From contig DIVK01000106.1 in the NCBI GenBank assembly GCA_002422455.1, forward strand, positions 33,003 to 41,157: a DNA stretch of 8,155 nt, written 5' to 3'. The notes beneath the pieces were generated by a model that was not told the origin of the DNA, did not search any database, and saw only the letters and a list, made by a program, of their open reading frames with translations. Position 1 is the first letter of the stretch; each line of letters starts with the position of its first letter. The position numbers and the translations under genes were made by a program. Shown here piece after piece: positions 1-5,032 of this stretch. The stretch is from Rhodoferax sp. UBA6134. Its GTDB lineage: Bacteria; Pseudomonadota; Gammaproteobacteria; Burkholderiales; Burkholderiaceae_C.

Positions 1-224
1 ACTTCAGACAAGGTCTGCTTGCCGCTTTTGGCATCGGTTTCGAATTCCGGCTTGGCGGTGTAGCTTTTCACGTTGCCGCGCACGTCCACCACCTGCACCT
101 TGTCCAGGTTGACGGCGAGCCAGGCGCTGTCCACCAGCGGACCGGGCAACCCCGCCGCCTGGGCCGCCAGCGCGCCCCAGGCAAGCATTGCTGCGCTTGC
201 ACATGTTGCGAAAATTTTTCTCAT
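1..224 (-). CDS. Exported rhodanese-like sulfurtransferase (C-terminus beyond left edge)
   Basis: The first 74 codons of a secreted protein are visible; the rest lies outside the window. The ATG at 224 follows AAGGAG (231-236) at 6 nt, which fixes the start. Residues 1-23 form a signal peptide: MRKIF, a hydrophobic Ala-rich core, then a likely cleavage at AQA|AG. The mature part begins with LVDSAWLAVNL and VQVVDVRG, which match the start of rhodanese domains (a 'leave/stay' helix, then a beta strand ending in DVR). Rhodaneses carry sulfane sulfur on a catalytic Cys, typically moving it from thiosulfate or persulfide to an acceptor; that Cys loop is beyond the edge and cannot be checked. It is the last visible gene of a minus-strand run with two YeeE/YedE transporter genes, so a periplasmic role in thiosulfate or persulfide handling is likely. 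Its SD context GCAAGGAGAT is identical to that of the first transporter gene. Confidence 0.75.
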   Translation of the reverse strand, partial: MRKIFATCASAAMLAWGALAAQAAGLPGPLVDSAWLAVNLDKVQVVDVRGNVKSYTAKPEFETDAKSGKQTLSE

Positions 225-264
225 AATGATCTCCTTGCGTTAACAGTTGGAACAAACATTTGAC

Positions 265-918
265 TTACAGACCAAGCTGGCGGACATGCGCCGCCAGCCC
301 GGCGGGGCACTCGGTCACCACGTCGAGTGTGCGGTCTTCAAATGCCGCCTCCCGACCCAGTCTGGCACCGTGCAATGCCAGCACCGCATCGCGCTCACGC
401 ACCATGGCGGCAATCTGCGGCGCAAACAGCCGCACCATGGCACCAAGCCAGGAGGCCACGGGCGCGAGCCGACCATGCGTATGCACTTCGAACTGGGGCA
501 GCATCTTCACGATACGCTGCGCCGCGACCCAGCGCTCGCCCGTGACCCAGCGGTTCGTCGTAAACCAGCGCAACGCCTGGCCTTTGGCATCCAGCGACAG
601 CCCGGCCAGGTGAAAAAAATCCGGGCCGGATGCGCCGGGGCCCCCATGCGCCAACCCATAGCCGAACAAATGAAAATGGCCATGCTCGTTGCGCGGACAA
701 CGCTGCGAGGTGTGCGCATGGTAATAAAAACGGGTGCGGGCCGCGGCGTCGCTCACGTCACGCGCCGGGTAATGGCGCAGCGGCTCGCACTCGCGCGCAC
801 CGGCCATGGCCGCACCGGCCAGACCGATGCCGGCCCGGGCATAGCGCAACTGGATGCCAAGCGCAGTCTGAGCCGCCGCCAGCAGGCTGTGCCGACTCAG
901 TTCTTCTTGGGCGCGCAC
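265..918 (-). CDS. His-rich cytoplasmic protein resembling the DUF6969 family
   Basis: A 217-residue protein of unknown function. From memory, its blocks HYPARD (49-54), FYYHAH (64-69), EHGHFHLFG (78-86) and the later Leu-Asp-Ala-Lys-Gly and WFTTNRWVTGERW segments match the DUF6969 family; I could not confirm this by search. His49, His67, His69, His79, His81 and His83 cluster in about 35 residues and could bind a metal; that is inference. No signal peptide or membrane segment is evident. The only plausible start is GTG at 918, which lies 22 nt inside the 3' end of the upstream Asn-Pro-Cys repeat gene. It has no clear Shine-Dalgarno sequence, so translational coupling is likely. The TAA stop is followed 40 nt later by the rhodanese start. 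Its place between a Cys-rich secreted protein and a rhodanese suggests a role tied to sulfur or metal stress, but no activity can be read from the sequence. Confidence 0.7.
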   Translation of the reverse strand: MRAQEELSRHSLLAAAQTALGIQLRYARAGIGLAGAAMAGARECEPLRHYPARDVSDAAARTRFYYHAHTSQRCPRNEHGHFHLFGYGLAHGGPGASGPDFFHLAGLSLDAKGQALRWFTTNRWVTGERWVAAQRIVKMLPQFEVHTHGRLAPVASWLGAMVRLFAPQIAAMVRERDAVLALHGARLGREAAFEDRTLDVVTECPAGLAAHVRQLGL

Positions 919-1178
919 GGATTGCCCGGGGCACAGGGATTGTCAGAAGCCCTCTTTTTTTTCTTCCTGGCGGGACCGCAAGGGTTGGCCGGACCGCAGG
1001 GATTGGCGGCCCGGGCTTTGGCCGTGTCTTTTCCGGCGGCCGAAGCCGCCGCAGCGGCAAAAGCGGCTGCGTTGTCTGCGGCCAAAACGGCCGGGGCCGG
1101 GGCCACCAAAGCCGTGGCCGCCAACAGGGTGGACAGCATGCCGGTCAACTGGCGGCTGGATGAAGTGCGTTGTTTCAT
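897..1178 (-). CDS. Small secreted Asn-Pro-Cys repeat protein, four cysteines
   Basis: A 93-residue protein. The ATG at 1178 is chosen over an in-frame TTG at 1226 because AGGAG lies 7 nt upstream and the sequence from this Met is a textbook signal peptide: basic MKQR start, hydrophobic core, cleavage near AVLA|AD after residue 33. The mature chain of about 60 residues has an Ala-rich linker (34-58), NPCGPANPCGP (59-69), a basic stretch RKKKKR (71-76), then NPCAPGNPCAP (80-90) and a Lys-rich tail. All four Cys (61, 67, 82, 88) lie in NPC motifs, as two C-X5-C pairs. I know no named family for it. A periplasmic metal ligand, thiol buffer or sulfane-sulfur acceptor would fit the motif and the neighbouring transporters and rhodanese, but this is inference. 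An A8 run lies between the Cys pairs. Its 3' end overlaps the next gene by 22 nt. Confidence 0.75.
   Translation of the reverse strand: MKQRTSSSRQLTGMLSTLLAATALVAPAPAVLAADNAAAFAAAAASAAGKDTAKARAANPCGPANPCGPARKKKKRASDNPCAPGNPCAPKKN
909..1004 (-). repeat. Two tandem Asn-Pro-Cys coding repeats
   Basis: Within the small secreted protein, 972-1004 encodes NPCGP-A-NPCGP and 909-941 encodes NPCAP-G-NPCAP, so an 18-nt unit is doubled twice. The copies differ mostly at synonymous positions (AAT/AAC, CCC/CCT, CCG/CCC in the first pair; CCC/CCG, TGT/TGC, GCC/GCG in the second). That points to an old duplication whose amino-acid motif has been kept, rather than a recent slippage product. Confidence 0.8.
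954..962 (-). other. A8 run with dnaX-type slippery heptamer A AAA AAG
   Basis: Eight consecutive A on the coding (minus) strand end in G, read in frame as AAA AAA AAG. Positions 960-954 therefore form A AAA AAG with zero-frame codons AAA and AAG, the same heptamer that drives -1 frameshifting in E. coli dnaX. A -1 shift here adds Glu-Gly-Phe and then meets TGA at 945-943, giving a product with only the first Cys pair. AGGA lies immediately upstream, closer than the usual stimulatory Shine-Dalgarno spacing, and I see no strong downstream hairpin, only TGCC/GGCA around a 3-nt loop. Real use of this site is uncertain. Confidence 0.35.
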
Positions 1179-1222
1179 GAGAGCTCTCCTAAAAAAATCG
1201 TTGCTCCTGCGGTGCGGGCTGG

Positions 1223-1837
1223 TCAATGCGTCCCGGCACCGGCACCCGACACGGCCTGCTCGGCCGTGAGCGGCCCGCGTGCGCGCCGCTCGAACCGTGT
1301 GCCCACGTAAAACACGGCGACCAGCGCGGCCGCCATCAGTACCAGCAGCACAATCTCCGGGATACCGAAGGCGGCAGTGAAGGTGTCGCCCGCCTGCACC
1401 TCACCAGCGGCCATCAGGGCTTCAATGGCCGGACCGTACAAGCCGGCAAAAACAAAGGTCCCCAGCACCAGGCCAATAATAAACACCAGCGCGTCGAGCC
1501 GCCCCGAAAACAGGGCCACCACGGAAGTGCCCGGGCAATAACCGCCTACAGCAAACCCGGCGCCAACCAACGCGCCACCGACGGCAGACGCCAGCAGCAG
1601 CGCGGTCGGCACAAATATCGCGTCAGCGGCCATCATGCCGGTAAGTTGCAGGCCCCACAACCCAAATGCCGCCACCACGATGGCGGTGAACATCACCTTG
1701 AGCACCGTCCAGTCGGTCAGACGAAACTGCCCGGTGAGCTTGCAGGGGCTTCCAAAACCCGCGTTTTCAAGAACGTAGCCAAACAAAAAACCGCACAGCA
1801 GGCCGGACACCATGCCGGTTTCATTCAATGGAAACAT
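1223..1837 (-). CDS. YeeE/YedE-family sulfur transporter subunit (half-size, two-motif half)
   Basis: A 204-residue membrane protein with about five hydrophobic segments. The family signatures are GFGSPCKLTG (27-36, Cys32) and GGYCPGTS (98-105, Cys101); Cys15 lies in the first hydrophobic segment. In the full-length relative TsuA, conserved Cys residues lining the pore relay thiosulfate, and half-size pairs such as PmpA/PmpB are thought to form the equivalent of one full transporter. Here the partner gene is immediately upstream: its TGA is separated from this ATG by one base, and a GGGGGAT stretch within the partner's end may serve as Shine-Dalgarno. The substrate is probably thiosulfate or a related sulfur compound, judged from the family and the downstream rhodanese. 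The C-terminal tail (ERRARGPLTAEQ and onward) is polar and probably cytoplasmic. The next gene starts after 44 nt. Confidence 0.85.
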   Translation of the reverse strand: MFPLNETGMVSGLLCGFLFGYVLENAGFGSPCKLTGQFRLTDWTVLKVMFTAIVVAAFGLWGLQLTGMMAADAIFVPTALLLASAVGGALVGAGFAVGGYCPGTSVVALFSGRLDALVFIIGLVLGTFVFAGLYGPAIEALMAAGEVQAGDTFTAAFGIPEIVLLVLMAAALVAVFYVGTRFERRARGPLTAEQAVSGAGAGTH

Positions 1838-1838
1838 G

Positions 1839-2369
1839 TCAGATCCCCCGCACGAGCCGACTGACGATCAGCCCCGTCACAAAAAAAGTTCCCAGAAACA
1901 CAAAGGCGGCAATACCCAGCGTGGCACCACCCGACAGCCCCAGTCCGCTGGTGCAGCCCGCCGCCACACGAGCGCCAAACCCGGCCAGCAGGCCACCCAG
2001 CAAGGCCGTCACCAGACGGCGCGGCGTGCCGATGCTGCGGGCACCATCAAACTGCAGACGAAACCGCCCGGCCATGAAAGCGGCCACCAGCGCGCCCGAC
2101 GCAACACCCAGAACCTGCCAACTGATCCACGATGGTACGGGATTGCCGCCTTCAACCAGGGGCCCCAGGTAAGCATTGGCCTGGGTCGCCGCCGGCGCCA
2201 CGACCAGGCCCAGCCAGGCCGCGACACGGGTGGACGCGCCCGTGGCACCCAGGCCGTGACCGGTGAGCACAAAGGTCAGCAACAACACGAGGCCCAGCGC
2301 AACGCCGGCGGCCAGGGGCGGCCAGAACGGCTTGATCACGCGCCCTGCCGGCGGATGGGAAGTGGACAT
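1839..2369 (-). CDS. YeeE/YedE-family sulfur transporter subunit (half-size, GCTSG half)
   Basis: A 176-residue membrane protein. The ATG at 2369 is preceded by AAGGAG at 9 nt, and the reading frame upstream of it is not protein-like, so this start is well supported. A short N-terminal tail is followed by a membrane segment (about 19-36), a periplasmic or loop region rich in small residues, segments near 84-100 and 119-137, the signature GCTSGLGLSGG (138-148, with Cys139), and a last segment (about 150-170). GCTSG is the hallmark of the YeeE/YedE (Sulf_transp) family. It is the first gene of the operon and lies 1 nt from its partner subunit; together they carry the usual set of motif Cys (139 here, 32 and 101 in the partner). 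Expression is probably controlled at the inverted repeat just upstream. Confidence 0.85.
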   Translation of the reverse strand: MSTSHPPAGRVIKPFWPPLAAGVALGLVLLLTFVLTGHGLGATGASTRVAAWLGLVVAPAATQANAYLGPLVEGGNPVPSWISWQVLGVASGALVAAFMAGRFRLQFDGARSIGTPRRLVTALLGGLLAGFGARVAAGCTSGLGLSGGATLGIAAFVFLGTFFVTGLIVSRLVRGI

Positions 2370-2393
2370 GGCGAACAATCTCCTTGCATGAAA

Positions 2394-2413
2394 ATATACT
2401 CCTCGCAGTATAT
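2394..2413. promoter_or_regulatory. Perfect inverted repeat, candidate operator of the sulfur operon
   Basis: ATATACT (2394-2400) and AGTATAT (2407-2413) are perfect 7-bp inverted arms around a 6-bp spacer, in a locally AT-rich patch of a GC-rich window. On the minus strand the right arm contains TATACT (2412-2407), a good -10, which would put the transcript start about 30 nt before the ATG at 2369. I found no convincing -35 at the matching distance. A dyad over the -10 suits a dimeric repressor. ArsR-family persulfide sensors of the BigR/SqrR/YgaV type commonly control such transporter and rhodanese operons, so one of these is a candidate; no regulator gene is in the window. Confidence 0.5.
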
Positions 2414-2563
2414 GCCGATTATTTTTTCCCGATCCATGAAGCAGGATCATCATTCGATCTGAATCGGGCCGCTCAGGCTCGCCCTCCGCGCCGCGCCCCC
2501 GATGGCGAAGCACTTTGAACCGGCGACCAGGTCTGCCTGACGGTACGGCATCCGAACGGGATT

Positions 2564-2583
2564 GTTTCCCGCTTTTCGGAAAC
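2564..2583. promoter_or_regulatory. Inverted repeat upstream of the Nudix gene
   Basis: GTTTCC (2564-2569) and GGAAAC (2578-2583) are perfect 6-bp arms around an 8-nt spacer, 28 nt before the Nudix ATG. A weak promoter-like pair overlaps it on the plus strand (TTGTTT at 2562, CATAAG at 2587, 19-nt spacing). It could be an operator for the Nudix gene or chance. Apart from this and the other dyad at 2394-2413, the divergent region 2370-2611 shows no gene. Confidence 0.25.
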
Positions 2584-2611
2584 ATCCATAAGACCGCACT
2601 ACACTGCTTTC

Positions 2612-3157
2612 ATGCTGCGCAACCCGATCAAACACTGCAAAGACTGCGGCACGGCCGTGGTCTACCGGATCCCGGACGATGGCGACACCAGGGAGCGCGC
2701 CATCTGCACCGCCTGCAACACCGTTCATTACGAAAACCCGCTCAATGTGGTGGGCACCGTGCCCTACTGGGGCGACCAGGTGTTGCTGTGCAAACGCAAT
2801 ATCGAGCCGCGCTGGGGCAAGTGGACGCTGCCGGCCGGCTTCATGGAGTTGAACGAAACCGTGGCTGAAGGCGCCGCGCGCGAGACGCTGGAAGAAGCCG
2901 GTGCGCAGTTCGAGCTGGAAGGTTTCTTCTCCCTGCTCAATGTCGCCCGCGTCGGGCAGGTTCACATGTTCTATCGGGCCCGGCTGCTCAGCGACACTTT
3001 CAACCCCGGTTTTGAAACCATCGAAGCGCGCCTGTTCGCCGAAGACGAGATTCCCTGGGACGAGATCGCGTTCAGAACCGTCAAGGAAACGCTGGAACGC
3101 TACTTTGCCGACCGGCGTGCCGGCCACTTCAGCATTCATGCCATCGACATCGCTTGA
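2612..3157 (+). CDS. Nudix hydrolase with N-terminal zinc ribbon
   Basis: A 181-residue cytoplasmic enzyme. Residues 9-35 form a zinc ribbon (Cys9, Cys12, Cys32, Cys35). The Nudix domain follows from about 44, with a complete Nudix box at 76-98: Gly76, Glu82, Arg90-Glu91, Glu94-Glu95, Gly97, matching GX5EX7REXXEEXG. The acidic residues bind the metal used to cleave a nucleoside diphosphate linked to another group. Zinc ribbon plus Nudix recalls NudC-like NADH pyrophosphatases, but this protein is shorter and I do not see the larger NudC N-terminal domain, so the substrate (for example ADP-ribose or NADH) is not assigned. The ATG at 2612 gives the natural start; it has no strong Shine-Dalgarno sequence, and the leader may be short. 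It is divergent from the sulfur operon across 242 nt, which need not mean shared function. Confidence 0.9.
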   Translation: MLRNPIKHCKDCGTAVVYRIPDDGDTRERAICTACNTVHYENPLNVVGTVPYWGDQVLLCKRNIEPRWGKWTLPAGFMELNETVAEGAARETLEEAGAQFELEGFFSLLNVARVGQVHMFYRARLLSDTFNPGFETIEARLFAEDEIPWDEIAFRTVKETLERYFADRRAGHFSIHAIDIA

Positions 3158-3361
3158 CCTCTTGACTGGCGTAAGAAACCGCGCCGAACTGTGGCTCTAC
3201 CGCATTGGCGGCTATCTGCTGCTCAACGTCGTGGATGACCCGGCCTGGCTGGCGTTGATGTTTTGCTAGCCACCCCGCATCAATGACCAGGATCGATCCA
3301 ATGACGCCACGGGCCGGTCCAGCGCTTGATCCCGGGCCGAATGCAAGCAAAATGCAAGCCT
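3158..3361 (+). other. Intergenic stretch with a doubtful 35-codon frame
   Basis: This 204-nt gap between the Nudix and EcsC-like genes has no clear promoter or terminator. A frame from TTG (3162) to TAG (3269) would encode about 35 residues with a hydrophobic, protein-like second half (WLYRIGGYLLLNVV, then DDPAWLALMF). There is no Shine-Dalgarno sequence before the TTG, so it may be a gene remnant, a tiny membrane peptide or chance. From 3270 to 3361 I see nothing recognisable. Confidence 0.25.
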
Positions 3362-4003
3362 ATGAACACCATGCCCGACAACGCCATGACCGCCGGTAAT
3401 TCCCCCCAAGGCCTGCGCCACACCGTGGGCAACGCCATTCTGGGCCTGGTGCTGCGCATCCCCGCGTCCCGCGAACACAAGGTGGCGCAGGCCGATGCGC
3501 GGGCCCGGACACTTGCCCGCACCGCCGCCCGCCAGGCCAGCCTGATGGCCGGCTCGCTGGCCCTGCCGCCCGGCGTGCCGGGTTGGCTGACAATCGTGCC
3601 CGAACTGGTGGGCGTGTGGAAACTGCAGGCGCAAATGGTGTCCGACATTGCCGCGGCATATGGCAAAACAGCCTCGCTCGGTCGTGAACAGATGCTGTAC
3701 TGCCTGTTCAAGCACGTCTCGGCGCAGCTGTTCCGCGACGTGGTGGTGCGCGTGGGCGAGCGTTACCTGGTCCGGCGCGCATCGCTTGGTTTCATGCAGT
3801 CGGCCGCGCAGGCGCTGGGCGTCAAGCTGACGCAGCGTCTCATCAGCAAGAGCGTCGCCCGCCTGGTGCCGCTGGTCGGCGCGCTGGGGGTTGGCGCTTA
3901 TGCGTACTTTGACACGCGCCAGGTGGCGCAGACAGCCATTGCGCTGTTTTCCAAAGACATCATCCCGGCGCCAGGGGACTCCGAGCCCGGCGAAGGCCCC
4001 TGA
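3362..4003 (+). CDS. EcsC-family protein
   Basis: A 213-residue protein from the chosen ATG. Further in-frame starts exist upstream (TTG 3326, ATG 3341) and downstream (3371, 3386). None has a good Shine-Dalgarno sequence, so the N-terminus is uncertain by about 12 residues either way. The pattern recalls the EcsC family: LPPGVPGWLTIVPEL (68-82), then KLQAQMVSDIAAAYGK (87-102), a Gly-Arg-Glu-Gln-Met-Leu segment, an Arg-rich middle (VVRVGERYLVRRAS) and a hydrophobic LVPLVGALGVGAYAYFDT segment near the C-terminus. EcsC was named from a Bacillus subtilis ABC-transporter operon, but its biochemical role is unclear. The C-terminal hydrophobic stretch could associate with membrane. It stands alone and converges with the transglutaminase gene across 69 nt, where I see no clear terminator hairpin. 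Confidence 0.8.
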   Translation: MNTMPDNAMTAGNSPQGLRHTVGNAILGLVLRIPASREHKVAQADARARTLARTAARQASLMAGSLALPPGVPGWLTIVPELVGVWKLQAQMVSDIAAAYGKTASLGREQMLYCLFKHVSAQLFRDVVVRVGERYLVRRASLGFMQSAAQALGVKLTQRLISKSVARLVPLVGALGVGAYAYFDTRQVAQTAIALFSKDIIPAPGDSEPGEGP

Positions 4004-4072
4004 CCCGCATTGACCCGGCGCGGCAAGCCCTGCGGCTGACTGATTCGGCCCTTTTCCTTGCGCGACCGCAGC

Positions 4073-5032
4073 TCAACTTTGACGCTGACTTTGGCCGGCC
4101 ATACCCATCGATGCAGGTGCCGCCTCCGCTTCGCTCCACGGTGCCACGGTCACGCCGACCGTCAGGGTGTGGTGGGCGCCGCCGTGAATAACCCCGCGGA
4201 TGGGGGAGACGTCGGCAAAGTCGCGGCCCGTGGCGAGGGTCACATAATCTTCGCCCGGCGTGCCCCAGCCGTCGCGGTTGTTGGTGGGGTCGAAGTCACA
4301 CCAGCGCGCGCCGGCGGGTGCATCGGGCAGGTCCGGCAGGTAGACCGACACCCAGGCGTGTGACGCATCGCTGCCCAGCAACCGCTCCTGGCCGGGAGGC
4401 GGCTGGGTCAACAAATAACCGCTGACGTACCGCGCGGGCACTCCCATGGTGCGCAGGCAGGCAATCATGATGTGGGCAAAGTCCTGGCATACGCCCTTGC
4501 GCTGCGCCAGCGCCTGCAGCGCCGGGGTGTTGATCTGGGTGCTCTGGCTCTCATAGGTGAAGTCGCGGTGGATACGCTGCATCAGGTCGCGCGCGGCCCG
4601 CACCAGCGGCACACCCGGCTCAAAGCTGGGCCGGGCGTAGGCGGTGAAATCGGCATGGCGCGGCACGTGGGGCGATGCGAACACAAATTCAACCGCGGCA
4701 TCAAAGGTGCTTTCGGCAGCGTAGCGAAAGCGTTCGCGCACCCGTTCCCACGCCACCCGGCTCTCGGGCAGCGGACGGGCCCGGGTTGACACCACGCTGC
4801 GCGCCACGACCGTGAGCCGGGTGTGCGAGGTTTGCAGCGAGAAGAAGCTGCGCATGTTGCCGTACACGTCCGGCATGGCAATCTGCTGCGCCGGCCGGGG
4901 CTCGATCAGCAGGCGGTGTACCAGCAACTGCTGGCTGGCCGTGTCCAGCGGCTGCAGGTAACTTATGTGCTGGGCGATTTCCACCGCAGGCACGTAGTCG
5001 TAGCAGGTTTCGTGGGTGATCTGCAACTGCAT
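4073..5032 (-). CDS. Transglutaminase-like cysteine protease (bacterial transglutaminase N-domain plus core)
   Basis: A 319-residue protein starting MQLQITHETCYDY, typical of the bacterial transglutaminase N-terminal beta domain (about 1-85). A transglutaminase core follows at about 145-265 with the full triad: Cys182 in GVCQDFAH, His225 in ASHAWV, and Asp248 in FDPTNN. A C-terminal segment (DYVTLATGRDFADVSPIRG, then THTLTVGV-like strands) is usual in this family. No signal peptide is seen, so it probably acts in the cytoplasm. The ATG at 5032 shares its A with the TGA of the upstream ATP-grasp/alpha-E gene (TGATG), so the two are translationally coupled. Published comparative genomics predicts that ATP-grasp, alpha-E and transglutaminase proteins together make, attach or trim peptides; transglutaminase-fold members may act as peptidases or amidases. 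The exact reaction is unknown. The longer frame up to 5122 is an overlap with the upstream gene and is not used. Confidence 0.9.
   Translation of the reverse strand: MQLQITHETCYDYVPAVEIAQHISYLQPLDTASQQLLVHRLLIEPRPAQQIAMPDVYGNMRSFFSLQTSHTRLTVVARSVVSTRARPLPESRVAWERVRERFRYAAESTFDAAVEFVFASPHVPRHADFTAYARPSFEPGVPLVRAARDLMQRIHRDFTYESQSTQINTPALQALAQRKGVCQDFAHIMIACLRTMGVPARYVSGYLLTQPPPGQERLLGSDASHAWVSVYLPDLPDAPAGARWCDFDPTNNRDGWGTPGEDYVTLATGRDFADVSPIRGVIHGGAHHTLTVGVTVAPWSEAEAAPASMGMAGQSQRQS

Noticed and set aside
247..1269. A 340-codon plus-strand frame with collagen-like Gly-Pro-Gln-Gly repeats
   Set aside because: It is antisense to the His-rich and NPC-repeat genes. The GPQG pattern is just the complement of the Asn-Pro-Cys-Gly-Pro codons, and the minus-strand frames have real starts, ribosome sites and family motifs.
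2370..2585. A 72-residue N-terminal extension of the first transporter gene
   Set aside because: It is Arg-rich, lacks any membrane or signal character, and would cover the candidate promoter; the ATG at 2369 has a good AAGGAG.
2450..3139. A 229-codon minus-strand frame
   Set aside because: It lies antisense to the Nudix gene, whose Nudix box and zinc ribbon prove the plus frame. The minus frame shows no recognisable domain.
4004..4072. Intrinsic terminator between the convergent EcsC-like and transglutaminase genes
   Set aside because: Only very short GC-rich complementary pieces are present (such as GGC/GCC around AA), with no stable stem followed by a T run on either strand.
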